Made by a program: the position numbers and the translations under genes. 64,000 nt of DNA from Microbulbifer elongatus (GTDB taxonomy: Bacteria > Pseudomonadota > Gammaproteobacteria > Pseudomonadales > Cellvibrionaceae): NCBI RefSeq assembly GCF_020524885.1, contig NZ_JAIVKJ010000002.1, positions 1,039,994-1,103,993 on the forward strand, given 5' to 3'. Below, one piece after another: positions 7,338 through 16,673 of the stretch; position 1 is the first letter of the stretch, and each line of letters starts with the position of its first letter. A model generated the notes under the pieces. That model ran no database searches, was not told the origin of the DNA, and saw only the letters and a program-made list of their open reading frames with translations.

Positions 7338-8756
7338 TCAGATAAAGCTCGTACCGAAAAACTTCAGCGCAACCGTGTTGATGAAGATCACCAGCAGGAT
7401 GGCCGGGATGAAGGTACCGAGTGCGAAGTTTACATACTTCTGCGACAGGGAGCCGGCGAAGCCGCTATCTCCCACTGTGAGCTCCTGGTCGAAATTGGCC
7501 CGCTTCCACTTGTAGATCACGAAGATACACACCAGCAGGCCGTTCAGCGGCAGAATGGTATCGTAAAACAGGATTTCTACCAGATCGAAAAAGGATTTAT
7601 CGCTGCCAGCGAGGGTCACAAACTGGGTCAGCCAGTCTGCCATGCCAAATGACATGGCGCAGCAGATGGCGAGAACGAGCTGGACCGCGGCAACGGTGTA
7701 GATAGCCTTCTTGCGGCTCATTCCGCGCTCGTCACGAAGGGTAGCGACGGGCACTTCGATGATGGAAACCAGCGAGGTGAGCGCAGCTACAAATACCAGG
7801 AAAAAGAAGGCAGCGGCGAAAATACTCGCGCCGGTGTAGCCGATGCTGTCCTGCAGGGATAGGAAGATCTTCGGCAGGAACAGGAAGATCATCCCGGCCG
7901 AGGAGTCACTCAGGGAAGCGGTGTCGATCTGCGGGTTGAAATGGAAAATGCTCGGCAGGATCAGCAGGCCTGCGGTGAAAGCGACCATGGTGTCGGTAAG
8001 GGCCACGGCCTTGGCAGAGCCCGGGATCGAGTCCTGCCTCTTCATATAGGAACCGTAGGTAATCATGATACCCATGCCCAGTGACAGGGAGAAGAAGGCC
8101 TGAGACATGGCCTTGCTGACCACTTCACCGGTGAGCTTGGAGAAGTCCGGGATCAGGTAATACTTCACGCCCAGAATGGCGTTCTCCTGGGTAAGTACAA
8201 ACAGCACCAGCACCATCAGCATCACAAACAACAGCGGCATCAGTGTTTTGGCCGCGCGCTCAATCCCGTCTTTTACACCCAGCGAGAGTACGCCGTTGAT
8301 GATGAGCATCAGCGCGATCAGGTAAAAGAAGACGGTCTTGGAATTGATGAACTCGCCGAAGTAGGCCTGAGTGGTGAGGGAGGTCAGGTTGCCCTTGAAG
8401 ACTTCTACCAGGTAGCCGAGTACCCAGACGGTGACCACCATATAGAATACGGCGATCATGAATGGCGTGATCAGCGCGAACCAGCCGGGGATGCGCCACA
8501 GCCGAGAGCCGCCAGAAAGCTGCCGGTAAGCACCTACGGGGTCTTTATCGGTTTTGCGGCCGAGCGCCAGCTCCGCCATCATCACCGGCAGGCAGATGAA
8601 GAATACGAAAAGTGCGTATACCAGCAGGAAGGCACCACCACCGCTTTTGGTGGCGGCTACCGGGAAGGAAACCAGGTTGCCAATGCCGACCGCGGAGCCG
8701 GCGGCGGCCAGGATAAAACCGAGACGGGAACCAAAATGTTCTCTAGCTGCGGACAT
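7338..8756 (-). CDS. Sodium-dependent transporter, NSS (SNF) family
   Basis: 472 aa, about 12 membrane segments. TM1 reads [20 protein letters not shown] followed by P, then [14 protein letters not shown], which is diagnostic of bacterial NSS symporters. [17 protein letters not shown] and [20 protein letters not shown] correspond to the TM6 and TM8 regions. It is clearly related to the transporter at 5375-6721 but diverged well beyond a recent duplication. The LeuT gate Arg is replaced by Ser (VSFP). Substrate is unknown; Na+-coupled amino-acid or amine uptake is expected. It reads away from ratA, leaving a 253-bp divergent region in which I found no riboswitch. Confidence 0.9.
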   Translation of the reverse strand: MSAAREHFGSRLGFILAAAGSAVGIGNLVSFPVAATKSGGGAFLLVYALFVFFICLPVMMAELALGRKTDKDPVGAYRQLSGGSRLWRIPGWFALITPFMIAVFYMVVTVWVLGYLVEVFKGNLTSLTTQAYFGEFINSKTVFFYLIALMLIINGVLSLGVKDGIERAAKTLMPLLFVMLMVLVLFVLTQENAILGVKYYLIPDFSKLTGEVVSKAMSQAFFSLSLGMGIMITYGSYMKRQDSIPGSAKAVALTDTMVAFTAGLLILPSIFHFNPQIDTASLSDSSAGMIFLFLPKIFLSLQDSIGYTGASIFAAAFFFLVFVAALTSLVSIIEVPVATLRDERGMSRKKAIYTVAAVQLVLAICCAMSFGMADWLTQFVTLAGSDKSFFDLVEILFYDTILPLNGLLVCIFVIYKWKRANFDQELTVGDSGFAGSLSQKYVNFALGTFIPAILLVIFINTVALKFFGTSFI

Positions 8757-9009
8757 AGATTTCTCGCTTGCCTGTTATTCTTGTCGTCTGAAGGGTTGCC
8801 GTGGCCTGCAATCGGCATATAAAGCCGTGAACCTGTTGGGCCGAAAATGCCCAGTACCGCCCGGTTCTGCGGCGCAGCAAAAGGCCGATTGTTGCAGGAT
8901 TTATCCGCCTTGAGTAGCGTCGCGAGCGAAATTTGCCCTATGGCACACAGGATAGGCAAGAAACCCGCCCGCGTGGGGCAATCCGTGAGTGATGAGTAAA
9001 GTTTGATCG

Positions 9010-9450
9010 ATGACAAAAATTGAGCGTAGCGCGCTGGTGATGTACAGCGCAGAGCAGATGTTTGACCTGGTCAACGACGTGGCCAGTTATCCGCAGTTTT
9101 TGCCCGGTTGCCGCGGGGCCGAGATCCTGCACCGGGATGAGGACACCCTGGAAGCGCGGCTGGACCTTGCGCGCGCGGGGATTAGCCAGAGCTTTATTAC
9201 CCGCAATCGCCTATATCGCCCGGAAAGAATGGAGCTGGTGCTGGTGGATGGCCCCTTCAATGAGTTCAGCGGTTGCTGGACCTTCACGCCGCTGGCGGAG
9301 AATGCCTGCAAGGTGATGTTTGCCCTGGAGTTCCGTGCCCAGAACCGTCTACTGGGCGCTGCCGCGGGAAAACTGTTCAGCGGCATTGCCAACCAAATGG
9401 TTGACGCCATGTGCGAGCGGGCCAAGCAGATTTATGGAGAAAATGCATGA
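9010..9450 (+). CDS. ratA: RatA/PasT family START-like protein (coenzyme Q-binding type)
   Basis: 146 aa, one START/polyketide-cyclase fold. It matches RatA/COQ10 proteins through YSAEQMFDLVNDVASYPQFL, a PGC motif just after it, a central ARAGISQSFITRN strand, and a C-terminal amphipathic helix (LFSGIANQMVDAMCERAKQI). In E. coli RatA was described as blocking 70S assembly; the family is also proposed to chaperone ubiquinone like yeast Coq10. Its stop overlaps the start of rnfH (ATGA), so translation is probably coupled. The ratA-rnfH order next to smpB is conserved in gammaproteobacteria. Confidence 0.92.
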   Translation: MTKIERSALVMYSAEQMFDLVNDVASYPQFLPGCRGAEILHRDEDTLEARLDLARAGISQSFITRNRLYRPERMELVLVDGPFNEFSGCWTFTPLAENACKVMFALEFRAQNRLLGAAAGKLFSGIANQMVDAMCERAKQIYGENA

Positions 9451-9776
9451 GCAACCAGAAAACCATCGCCGTGGAAGTGGTGTACGCCCTGCCGCACGAG
9501 CAGCGCCTGATGAGCCTGCTGGTGGAGCCCGGCACCACCGCCCTGCAGGCGCTGGAGCTGTCGGGAATCCCCCGTGAGTACCCTGAAGTTGACCCCGCCA
9601 ATGCGAAGCTGGGCATCTTTGGCCAGGCTCTGGGCACCAAGGGACTGGCGGTTGCTTCCGAGTATGTGCTGCAGCCGGGAGACCGGGTGGAGGTGTATCG
9701 GCCGTTGATTGCCGATCCGAAGGAGGCGCGAAAGCAGCGCGCGGAGAAGGCGAAGCGCCAGGCACAGGGCGGATGA
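9447..9776 (+). CDS. rnfH: RnfH family ubiquitin-like protein (RatB)
   Basis: 109 aa from the ATG at 9447, which overlaps the ratA stop. A longer in-frame start at 9411 would lie inside ratA and lacks support. The beta-grasp domain shows VEVVYALPHEQRLMSLLVE, GTTALQALELSGI and LQPGDRVEVYRPLIADPKEA, the last being the typical RnfH end. The tail is basic (RKQRAEKAKRQ). RnfH proteins are conserved small partners whose biochemical role is unsettled despite the name linking them to Rnf complexes. Coupling to ratA is the usual arrangement. Confidence 0.93.
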   Translation: MSNQKTIAVEVVYALPHEQRLMSLLVEPGTTALQALELSGIPREYPEVDPANAKLGIFGQALGTKGLAVASEYVLQPGDRVEVYRPLIADPKEARKQRAEKAKRQAQGG

Positions 9777-9822
9777 GCCCTGCGCGCTTCTCAAATCACG
9801 TGGTCAATATTATCGGCGGAGA

Positions 9823-10167
9823 TCAGGGCCAGCCGCTGGGCTGCCAGTCGCCGCTGGTTTCGATCAGCTGGTCGCCGTTGAAATAGACGCTGAAACGCTT
9901 CTGGGACTCTTCACCCTTGGGGGTGCGGACGCGATTGATATAGTCCCAGCGGTTCGGGTTGAAGGTGTCTTCCAGCAGCGGGGTACCCAGTACAAAGCGC
10001 ACCTGGCGACGGGTCATGCCGGGTTTCAGCTGGTCCACCATTTCCTGGGTGACGATATTGCCCTGCTGTACCTGAATGCGGTGTACGCCGGGAAACTTGA
10101 ACAGGCTACAGGCCGTTGCAACACTGCAAAGTGCGGTAATCAGTAGAATTCGTACAACTGATGGCAT
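9823..10167 (-). CDS. bamE: Outer membrane protein assembly factor BamE
   Basis: 114 aa from the ATG at 10167. GGAG lies six bases upstream of it; an alternative ATG four codons earlier overlaps that site. Signal peptide with lipobox TAC at the lipid-modified Cys (residue 20) marks an outer-membrane lipoprotein. The mature SmpA/OmlA domain contains GNIVTQEMVDQLKPGMTRRQ, VRFVLGTPLLEDTF and RWDYINRV. BamE stabilises the BamABCDE complex that inserts beta-barrel proteins. The gene is divergent from fur and convergent with rnfH, the normal pseudomonad order. BamD is encoded at 47623. Confidence 0.95.
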   Translation of the reverse strand: MPSVVRILLITALCSVATACSLFKFPGVHRIQVQQGNIVTQEMVDQLKPGMTRRQVRFVLGTPLLEDTFNPNRWDYINRVRTPKGEESQKRFSVYFNGDQLIETSGDWQPSGWP

Positions 10168-10589
10168 TGAATGCTCCATCTGAATTTTTATTGGGTTCCG
10201 TAGTCGGCTGTTCCCGGTGTCCCGGGGATGTCAGCCATTTTACCGGGGTGCGCATACCCTCGGATCGCCTGAGCACACCATAGACGCTCTGGCCAATGAG
10301 TGATAGTCGTCATTTCGCCGAGATAGTTCCCCGGTGCCCGGCAAATGTCGGCAGCCACGCTCAGAAAATGGATCCAACCCAGCTTGCCCAGCCTTTATGC
10401 AACGCCACATTGGCTGTTTGTGAGTGGTGGCTCACTTGCTGGCCTTTGGTATTGAGACTGATTGGCCGGATGGGGTTCCTCTATCTTTGCTGGGCGTGGA
10501 TAATACCCGAACTGTTCGCCCGCCAACAGGCGGTGCGCGCGAATACGATATAGCGATTACGAGCACACACATCCGGAACCTAATTACCC
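10168..10589. other. bamE-fur divergent intergenic region
   Basis: About 420 bp with no gene I can support. It must hold the divergent bamE and fur promoters. AATGAGTGATAGTCGTCATT (near 10295-10314) has AATGA/TCATT half-sites and is a weak candidate operator, but it does not fit the Fur box well. GGATAATAC near 10498 could be a -10 element for fur without a good -35. An open frame at 10296-10553 is not convincing. Confidence 0.4.
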
Positions 10590-11000
10590 ATGCCGAACGA
10601 AAATCAGGAACTGCGCAAGGCAGGTCTAAAAGTCACTCTTCCGCGAGTGAAAATTCTCCAACTGCTGGAAGGCGCCAGTGAACAGCATCTGAGCGCAGAG
10701 GATGTGTACAAAATGCTGCTGGATGCCGGAGAGGATGTGGGGCTAGCCACCGTATACCGCGTGTTGACCCAGTTTGAAAGTGCTGGCCTGGTAATGCGCC
10801 ACAATTTCGATGGCGGCCACTCGGTGTTTGAGCTGGACCGCGGAGACCACCACGACCACATGGTGTGCACCGATAGCGGCAAGGTAATCGAATTCCACAA
10901 CGAGCAGATCGAAGAGCTGCAGCACCAGATTGCGGAAGAGCACGGTTACGAGCTGACCGGCCACAGCCTGGTGCTTTACGTGAAGAAGAAAGAAGGCTGA
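10590..11000 (+). CDS. fur: Ferric uptake regulator Fur
   Basis: 136 aa. Fur is the Fe2+-dependent repressor of iron uptake. The winged-helix domain shows LKVTLPRVKILQLLEG, LSAEDVYKMLLDAGEDVGLA and TVYRVLTQFESAGLV. The dimerisation/metal domain contains the His cluster DRGDHHDHMVC and later IEEHGYEL-type residues (AEEHGYELTGHSLVLYV). Only the first Cys of the E. coli CxxC pair is present (CTDS), and the C-terminal Cys pair is absent, as in Pseudomonas Fur, so no structural Zn(Cys)4 site is expected. An intrinsic terminator follows at 11072. Confidence 0.97.
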   Translation: MPNENQELRKAGLKVTLPRVKILQLLEGASEQHLSAEDVYKMLLDAGEDVGLATVYRVLTQFESAGLVMRHNFDGGHSVFELDRGDHHDHMVCTDSGKVIEFHNEQIEELQHQIAEEHGYELTGHSLVLYVKKKEG

Positions 11001-11071
11001 AGTAAAAAGAGAGGAGGAGGGGCGAGAGTTAGTCCTTCACCTCAGAACCTTCGCCATTAACCTTCGCGATG

Positions 11072-11099
11072 AAAAAGGGGAGCCGTTGCTCCCCTTTTT
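11072..11099. terminator. Bidirectional terminator between fur and the acyltransferase gene
   Basis: AAAAAGGGGAGC (11072-11083) and GCTCCCCTTTTT (11088-11099) form a perfect 12-bp stem with a 4-base loop. T-tracts in both directions serve fur (plus) and the convergent gene at 11121 (minus). Confidence 0.9.
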
Positions 11100-11120
11100 G
11101 ATTCTGGTAAACCGTGAACG

Positions 11121-11714
11121 TCACACCGGTGGTGTGTAATCGTTCGGGTATCTCCCCACCTTGTTTGCGTAGTATTCACCAAACCGTGCCAGTTCCTTGG
11201 CCAAATTTTCGCCCATCTCCATTACCGGTCCCAGTCCGGCCTCTTTCTTGGCGAAATCGATGAAACCGCAAACCACGGGTACCGCGGCACCGCGCGCAAT
11301 GTGGTAGAAGCCGGTTTTCCAGCGCTCGGCTTTGCCTCGGGTGCCTTCCGGCGGAATGCCGATAATCAACTCTTCGCGGGTGTTGTACTGGTTGATGGTG
11401 GCATCTACCAGGTTGTTCGCCTTGCTGCGGTCGACAGGGATGCCGCCAAACCAGCGCACCACGCCACCGATAGGGAACGGAAACAACTTGTCTTTACCCA
11501 TCCACTGCGGGTTCACCTTCAATTTGAGCGCGGCGAGGATAAAGAAGTAGCCGTCCCAGTTGGATGTATGGGGGGCTGCGAGAAGCACGTACTTCTTGAG
11601 TTTCAGTGCGCGCTCATCCGCCACGACTCTCCAGCCGTGCAGTTTGAGCAGCAGGCGTGCCAGCAGGCGCAGGCAGGGCGTCAGGATAGGGGTGTTAAAA
11701 ATGGTTATCTGCAT
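11121..11714 (-). CDS. PlsC-like lysophospholipid acyltransferase family protein
   Basis: 197 aa, compact. The acyltransferase signature HTSNWD (HX4D) near residue 49 supplies the catalytic His-Asp. The block FGGIPVDRSKANN and PPEGTRGKAERWKTGFYHIA match the glycerol-phosphate-binding and EGTR motifs of 1-acylglycerol-3-phosphate acyltransferases. The N-terminus has one hydrophobic amphipathic stretch suited to inner-face membrane association. It is shorter than canonical PlsC and belongs to the small membrane-acyltransferase group; exact acyl acceptor unknown. It sits between fur and recN as a single gene. Confidence 0.85.
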   Translation of the reverse strand: MQITIFNTPILTPCLRLLARLLLKLHGWRVVADERALKLKKYVLLAAPHTSNWDGYFFILAALKLKVNPQWMGKDKLFPFPIGGVVRWFGGIPVDRSKANNLVDATINQYNTREELIIGIPPEGTRGKAERWKTGFYHIARGAAVPVVCGFIDFAKKEAGLGPVMEMGENLAKELARFGEYYANKVGRYPNDYTPPV

Positions 11715-11957
11715 GGTTTGACCGAGTTCTTTGCCCGTTAGTGTAGCCGGATCCTGCAGGTAGCTGCCTCCAGCAAGATTCTTGGGGTCTTGTATATGGG
11801 CTTGTGTATGGGCTTATATGGTGGCGCGGGAGTATAGAGTGAATTTAACGCCATTTTCAGTCAATTTCGGCCCTGGCGGATGGCCCGGGCCGAATATCTG
11901 GGACCGGCTGGTTCTCGCGGCCCGGGTGCCGGATAGGGGGGGGGCAGCCGGTGAAAA

Positions 11958-13610
11958 TCAGGCCCTGCTCAGCATTTCCTCGGCATGGGCGAGGGATTGC
12001 GCGGTGGCTTCCCCTCCCAGCATACGCGCGATCTCGGAGCTGCGTTCTGCATCCTTCAGCTCCCGCAGGGCCACAAAGGCCGCTTCGCCATCGCTGTGCT
12101 TTTCCACCAGATACTGGCGGTGGGCACGGGCGGCCACCTGTGCCAGGTGGGTGACGCAGATCACCTGGCCGCGTTCGCCCAGCTGACGCAACAGCTTGCC
12201 CACCACATCGCCGGTGGCGCCGCCGATGCCCACATCCACCTCGTCAAAGACCAGTGTGGGGGTGCGCGAGGTTTGTGCGGTAATCACCTGGATGGCCAGG
12301 CTGACCCGCGACAGTTCGCCGCCGGAAGCTATCTTGCCCAGTGGTCGCGGGGGCTGGCCCGGGTTGGTGGAAATCAGGATTTCCACTTCTTCCAGTCCGG
12401 TGGCTGTTGGCTTGTCCAGCTCGGTGAGCGCGAGCTCCACGCGCGCGTGAGGCATGGCGAGATCGGCCAGCTGCCCGTTGACTGCCTTGGCGAGCTTGAT
12501 CGCCGCCGCCGCACGCAGCTTGCTGAGCTTTGCAGCGCTGTCACGGAAGGTCTGTTCAAGTTTTTCACACTCGCCGGCGAGTTTGTCCAGTGCATCCGGT
12601 GCGCCAATCTCCTCCAGCTCCTGCTGCCACTGTTGCTGCAACTCTGCCAGCTGATCAGGTTGTACGCGGTGCTTGCGGGCCAGGGAATAGATCGCGGACA
12701 GGCGCTCTTCCACTTCGGCCAGTCGCTCCGGGTCCATTTCAAAGCGGTCGATATACCGCGAAAGGGTGCTGCCGGCCTCGTCGATCTGGATGCGGGCGCT
12801 GTCGAGCATCTGCGCGACTTCCGCCAGTGCCGGGCTCTGCTCGGGCATGGCGCCGACCAATTGCAGTGCGCGGTGCAGCTGCTCGGCGATATCACCCTCA
12901 CCACCGTTCAGCAGTGCCGCCAGCTGGTAGCTGCCGTTCAGAATATCGCCGGCATTGGCCAGCTGGCGTTGCTCGCTTTCCAGGTCTTCCAGTTCGCTGG
13001 GCTTGAGATCCAGTTGCTCCAATTCTTCTAACTGATATTCCAGCAGGTCGCGCCGGGCCTGGGTTTCCTCGGCACTGTCCGCGAGTTTGCGGTAACGGCG
13101 GTACTGGTCCTGCCAGGTCTTGTAGTGAATGCGTACTTCGGCGCTCTGGCCCTCCGCATGGGCGTATTCATCCAGTAGGCGGCGGTGGGTGTCTCTCTTC
13201 AGCAGCGACTGGTGTTCGTGCTGGCTGTGGATATCAATCAGCTGCTCGCCCAGGGTGCGCAATTGCATCAGGGTCACCGGCTGGCCGTTGATATAGGCGC
13301 GGGAGCGACCGTCGGCGCTGATGGTGCGGCGCAGGATCACTTCGCGCCCGGCGTCCATTTCCTGCTCTTCCAGCCAGGCGTGTGCCTCTTTGTGATTGCT
13401 GATATCAAATGTGGCGTGGATATCGGCGCGCTTGGCACCGGCACGCACCAGCTCGCCGTTGCCGCGGTCGCCGAGGGCGAGACCGAGCGCATCGAGGGTG
13501 ATGGACTTGCCCGCACCGGTTTCGCCGGTGAGGGTGCTGGTACCGGGGCCGAATTCCAGCTCCAGCTGGTCGACCAGGGTGAACTGACTGATAGACAGGT
13601 GCAGCAACAT
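11958..13610 (-). CDS. recN: DNA repair protein RecN
   Basis: 550 aa, normal length. RecN is an SMC-like ATPase that holds DNA ends together during double-strand break repair. Walker A is GETGAGKSITLDAL near residue 34. A long coiled coil spans roughly residues 150-370. The C-terminal half carries the ABC signature region (KIASGGELSRVSLAIQ) and Walker B (LVFDEVDVGIGG), followed by QVICVTHLAQVAARAHRQYL. A LexA-like box overlaps the expected promoter 26-45 bp upstream of the ATG, consistent with SOS control known for recN. Confidence 0.97.
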   Translation of the reverse strand: MLLHLSISQFTLVDQLELEFGPGTSTLTGETGAGKSITLDALGLALGDRGNGELVRAGAKRADIHATFDISNHKEAHAWLEEQEMDAGREVILRRTISADGRSRAYINGQPVTLMQLRTLGEQLIDIHSQHEHQSLLKRDTHRRLLDEYAHAEGQSAEVRIHYKTWQDQYRRYRKLADSAEETQARRDLLEYQLEELEQLDLKPSELEDLESEQRQLANAGDILNGSYQLAALLNGGEGDIAEQLHRALQLVGAMPEQSPALAEVAQMLDSARIQIDEAGSTLSRYIDRFEMDPERLAEVEERLSAIYSLARKHRVQPDQLAELQQQWQQELEEIGAPDALDKLAGECEKLEQTFRDSAAKLSKLRAAAAIKLAKAVNGQLADLAMPHARVELALTELDKPTATGLEEVEILISTNPGQPPRPLGKIASGGELSRVSLAIQVITAQTSRTPTLVFDEVDVGIGGATGDVVGKLLRQLGERGQVICVTHLAQVAARAHRQYLVEKHSDGEAAFVALRELKDAERSSEIARMLGGEATAQSLAHAEEMLSRA

Positions 13611-13635
13611 GAGATTATTTTCGTGGCTATCCGAA

Positions 13636-13655
13636 TAGTGGTTGTTTATACAGTA
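13636..13655 (-). promoter_or_regulatory. LexA-like SOS box of recN
   Basis: On the minus strand the 20-mer reads TACTGTATAAACAACCACTA. The left half is a perfect match to the gammaproteobacterial SOS consensus (TACTGTATA...) and the right half differs mainly at the final G of CAG (CAC here). It lies 26-45 bp ahead of recN, a known SOS gene. Confidence 0.6.
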
Positions 13656-13789
13656 TTTGACCGCGCCCTTTCAATCACCCCGGGCGTTGAATGTGCGCAA
13701 ATCGCACTTCGTTGCTCGCTTCGCGCCACACTACCCTGTCCTTTCCGTCCGCTGCCCGCCCCCGTACCGCCCCCTCTGGCGTGCGGCCA

Positions 13790-13817
13790 CTTGAAGTGAC
13801 TGGTGCAGCCCCCATAT
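13790..13817 (+). promoter_or_regulatory. Sigma32-type heat-shock promoter of grpE
   Basis: CTTGAAG (13790-13796), a 13-base spacer, then CCCCATAT (13810-13817) match the sigma32 consensus CTTGAAA-N11-15-CCCCATnT at nearly every position. It lies about 115 bp upstream of the grpE start. The remaining recN-grpE gap holds the LexA-like box and otherwise nothing recognisable. Confidence 0.8.
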
Positions 13818-13932
13818 AGCCCTGCATCCCCGGTAACTGCACAGATTACCGCGGGGAACTTTGTTTAAACATCGTTTCAATTATCGATTTGACCAATTGG
13901 CAGTAGACCGACGGACACAGACGGAGAAAGCA

Positions 13933-14538
13933 GTGGCCAAAGAGCGCAGCGAAGAAGATCAAACCGGCGAAAAGGCCGAAATTGAGCAACCCAGCGTGGA
14001 TGAGCAGCAGGCCGCCGAGGAGGCTCTCGCGGAAGAGCTGGCCGCCGACCATGAGCATGCTGGTGGGGAAAGTGCACTGGTCGAGGAGATCGGCTCCCTG
14101 CATCAGCAGCTGGCAGAGCACAAAGACATGGTGCTGCGCGCCCAGGCTGAGGTGCAGAATGCCCGTCGCCGCGCCCAGCAGGATGTGGAGAAGGCGCACA
14201 AGTTTGGTGTGGAGAAGCTAATCAAGGATCTGCTGCCGGTTGTGGATAACCTGGAGCGTGCGCTCTCGACCATCGACAGTGGTGACGAAGCGCAGAAAGC
14301 GGTAGTGGAAGGCATTGAGCTGACTCAGAAGTCTTTTATCGACACCCTGACCAAGTCCGGAGTCGAAGTAATTGACCCGGCGGGCGAGCCTTTCGACCCG
14401 GAACTGCACCAGGCAATGACCCAGGTGCCCAATCCGGATGTGGAGCCGAATACCGTGCTCGACGTCTTCCAGAAAGGCTATCGCCTGAATGGTCGTCTGG
14501 TACGCCCGGCAATGGTCGTGGTCAGCAAAGCGCCCTAG
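13933..14538 (+). CDS. grpE: Nucleotide exchange factor GrpE
   Basis: 201 aa from the GTG at 13933, preferred because GGAG lies six bases upstream and the protein then starts VAKERSEE; an in-frame ATG 24 codons earlier lacks a ribosome site. GrpE releases ADP from DnaK. The acidic N-terminal region and long helix (residues about 35-100, with VLRAQAEVQNARRRAQQDVE) form the dimer stalk, followed by KLIKDLLPVVDNLERAL and the beta-wing domain (LHQAMTQV, YRLNGRLVRPAMVVVS). First gene of the grpE-dnaK-dnaJ group behind a sigma32-like promoter. Confidence 0.96.
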   Translation: MAKERSEEDQTGEKAEIEQPSVDEQQAAEEALAEELAADHEHAGGESALVEEIGSLHQQLAEHKDMVLRAQAEVQNARRRAQQDVEKAHKFGVEKLIKDLLPVVDNLERALSTIDSGDEAQKAVVEGIELTQKSFIDTLTKSGVEVIDPAGEPFDPELHQAMTQVPNPDVEPNTVLDVFQKGYRLNGRLVRPAMVVVSKAP

Positions 14539-14579
14539 TTCAGTTTTCCGCGATCAGTGCGTGGCTCTGTTTCGCGAGC

Positions 14580-14595
14580 GGCACATCCATGTGCC
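14580..14595 (-). repeat. Solitary GGA-loop hairpin between grpE and dnaK
   Basis: On the minus strand GGCACA-TGGA-TGTGCC is a perfect 6-bp stem with a TGGA loop. The loop and upper stem are identical to the inner hairpin of the repeat at 30211-30306. There are no long outer arms here. It may be a solo relative of the three-way-junction repeat family. In the plus-strand dnaK transcript the loop would read TCCA. Confidence 0.45.
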
Positions 14596-14716
14596 GTCGA
14601 ATTTAAGAGTCGCCCTTGAAATGTGAACGGCGGCACCAATATAAGCAGCAACCGAATTAAACCGCGTAGCGCCAGGCATAGAGCGGGCGTGCGCCGAAAA
14701 GTGAGGAATCAGATCC

Positions 14717-16648
14717 ATGGGAAAAATCATCGGCATCGACCTGGGTACCACTAACAGCTGTGTAGCGGTACTCGACGGCGACAAGGCCCGCGTTATTGAA
14801 AACGCCGAAGGCGATCGCACTACGCCTTCCATCGTTGCATTCACCGACGACAACGAAGTGCTGGTAGGCCAGTCTGCCAAGCGTCAGGCGGTGACCAACC
14901 CCACCAACACCCTGTTCGCGGTGAAGCGCCTGATCGGCCGCAAATTCAAAGACGACGTTGTGCAGAAAGACATCAAAATGGTGCCTTACTCCATCGTTGA
15001 AGCCGAAAACGGCGACGCCTGGGTAGAGGTGAAGGGCGACAAGAAAGCACCGCCGCAGATCTCTGCCGAAGTGCTGAAGAAAATGAAGAAAACCGCGGAA
15101 GACTTCCTCGGTGAGAAAGTAGACGCAGCGGTAATCACCGTGCCGGCCTACTTCAACGACTCCCAGCGCCAGGCGACCAAAGACGCTGGCCGTATTGCGG
15201 GTCTCGATGTTAAGCGCATTATCAATGAGCCGACTGCGGCTGCGCTGGCCTACGGCCTCGACAAGAAGGGCGGCGACCGCACCATCGCGGTGTACGACCT
15301 GGGTGGTGGTACCTTCGATATCTCCATCATCGAGATTGCTGACGTTGACGGCGAGATGCAGTTTGAAGTGCTGTCCACCAACGGTGACACCTTCCTCGGT
15401 GGTGAAGACTTCGACCTGCGCCTGATCGATTACCTGGCCGAGCAGTTCAAGAAAGAACAGAGCATCGACCTGAAGGGCGACCCCCTGGCCATGCAGCGTC
15501 TGAAAGAAGCTGCCGAAAAGGCCAAGATCGAGCTGTCCTCCAGCCAGCAGACCGAAGTGAACCTGCCGTACATCACCGCAGATGCCACCGGTCCCAAGCA
15601 CCTGGTTGTAAAACTGACCCGTGCCAAGCTGGAAAGCCTGGTAGAAGAACTGGTAACCCGCTCCCTGGAGCCGGTAAAAACTGCCTTGGCCGACGCAGAC
15701 ATGTCTGCTTCCAGCATCGACGAAGTGATTCTGGTGGGCGGTCAGACCCGTATGCCGCTGGTGCAGTCCAAGGTAACCGAATTCTTCGGCAAAGAGCCCC
15801 GCAAAGACGTAAACCCGGATGAAGCGGTAGCCGTTGGTGCGGCGATCCAGGGCGCGGTTCTGGGCGGTGACGTGAAAGACGTACTGCTGCTGGACGTAAC
15901 TCCGTTGACCCTGGGTATCGAAACCATGGGTGGTGTTGCGACTCCGCTGATCGACAAGAACACCACCATCCCGACCAAGAAGTCCCAGGTGTTCTCCACT
16001 GCCGATGACAACCAGACTGCCGTGACCATTCACGTGGTACAGGGTGAGCGCAAGCAGGCGGCGCAGAACAAGTCCCTGGGTCGTTTTGACCTGGCCGACA
16101 TCCCGCCGGCACCGCGCGGCATGCCGCAGATCGAAGTGACCTTCGATATCGATGCCAACGGCATCCTGCACGTGCACGCCAAAGACAAGGCGACCGGCAA
16201 GGAGCAGTCCATTGTGATCAAGGCCTCTTCCGGCCTGTCCGATGACGAGATCGAAAAAATGGTGCAGGACGCCGAGGCCAACGCCGAAGCGGACAAGCAG
16301 TTCGAGGAGCTGGTGACTACCCGCAACACCCTCGACGGCCTGATCTCAGCCACCCGCAAGACCCTGGAAGAAGCCGGTGACAAGGCGACTGCGGACGAGA
16401 AAGCCGCAATCGACGCCGCACTGGCGGAAGCCGAGGAAGCGGTGAAGGGCAACGACAAGGCTGCCATGGAAGCTGCTACCACCAAGCTCACCGAAGCCTC
16501 TGGCCCGGTAGCCCAGAAGATGTACGCAGAGCAGGCGCAGGCCGGCGAAGCGGCCGCGGAACAGGCCGAGCAGGCCCAGTCCGGCGGTGACGATGCAGTG
16601 GACGCTGAGTTCGAAGAAGTCAAAGACGACAAGAAAGAAGACAAGTAA
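14717..16648 (+). CDS. dnaK: Chaperone DnaK (Hsp70)
   Basis: 643 aa, standard length. ATPase domain motifs: [16 protein letters not shown] (phosphate 1), [35 protein letters not shown] (phosphate 2) and [11 protein letters not shown] (adenosine). The linker [15 protein letters not shown] leads into the substrate-binding domain (about residues 390-505), then the helical lid and a Ala/Gln-rich acidic tail ending [11 protein letters not shown]. It refolds and disaggregates proteins with DnaJ, GrpE and ClpB (encoded at 50790). The 178-bp gap after grpE suggests additional control, and a REP-like palindrome separates it from dnaJ. Confidence 0.99.
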   Translation: MGKIIGIDLGTTNSCVAVLDGDKARVIENAEGDRTTPSIVAFTDDNEVLVGQSAKRQAVTNPTNTLFAVKRLIGRKFKDDVVQKDIKMVPYSIVEAENGDAWVEVKGDKKAPPQISAEVLKKMKKTAEDFLGEKVDAAVITVPAYFNDSQRQATKDAGRIAGLDVKRIINEPTAAALAYGLDKKGGDRTIAVYDLGGGTFDISIIEIADVDGEMQFEVLSTNGDTFLGGEDFDLRLIDYLAEQFKKEQSIDLKGDPLAMQRLKEAAEKAKIELSSSQQTEVNLPYITADATGPKHLVVKLTRAKLESLVEELVTRSLEPVKTALADADMSASSIDEVILVGGQTRMPLVQSKVTEFFGKEPRKDVNPDEAVAVGAAIQGAVLGGDVKDVLLLDVTPLTLGIETMGGVATPLIDKNTTIPTKKSQVFSTADDNQTAVTIHVVQGERKQAAQNKSLGRFDLADIPPAPRGMPQIEVTFDIDANGILHVHAKDKATGKEQSIVIKASSGLSDDEIEKMVQDAEANAEADKQFEELVTTRNTLDGLISATRKTLEEAGDKATADEKAAIDAALAEAEEAVKGNDKAAMEAATTKLTEASGPVAQKMYAEQAQAGEAAAEQAEQAQSGGDDAVDAEFEEVKDDKKEDK

Positions 16649-16673
16649 TCCCAACTTGTCCTAGCCCTCTGAT

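Noticed and set aside
8757..9009. Glycine riboswitch upstream of the NSS gene
   Set aside because: Looked for the conserved glycine aptamer core on both strands and did not find it.
10295..10314. Fur box ahead of fur
   Set aside because: AATGA/TCATT half-sites are present but the 19-bp Fur consensus is matched poorly.
10296..10553. 85-aa frame between bamE and fur
   Set aside because: No ribosome site and Trp/Cys-rich random-looking protein; gap is regulatory.
14657..16177. 506-aa open frame on the minus strand over dnaK
   Set aside because: Antisense shadow of a highly expressed, codon-biased gene; no domain features, and dnaK is certain.
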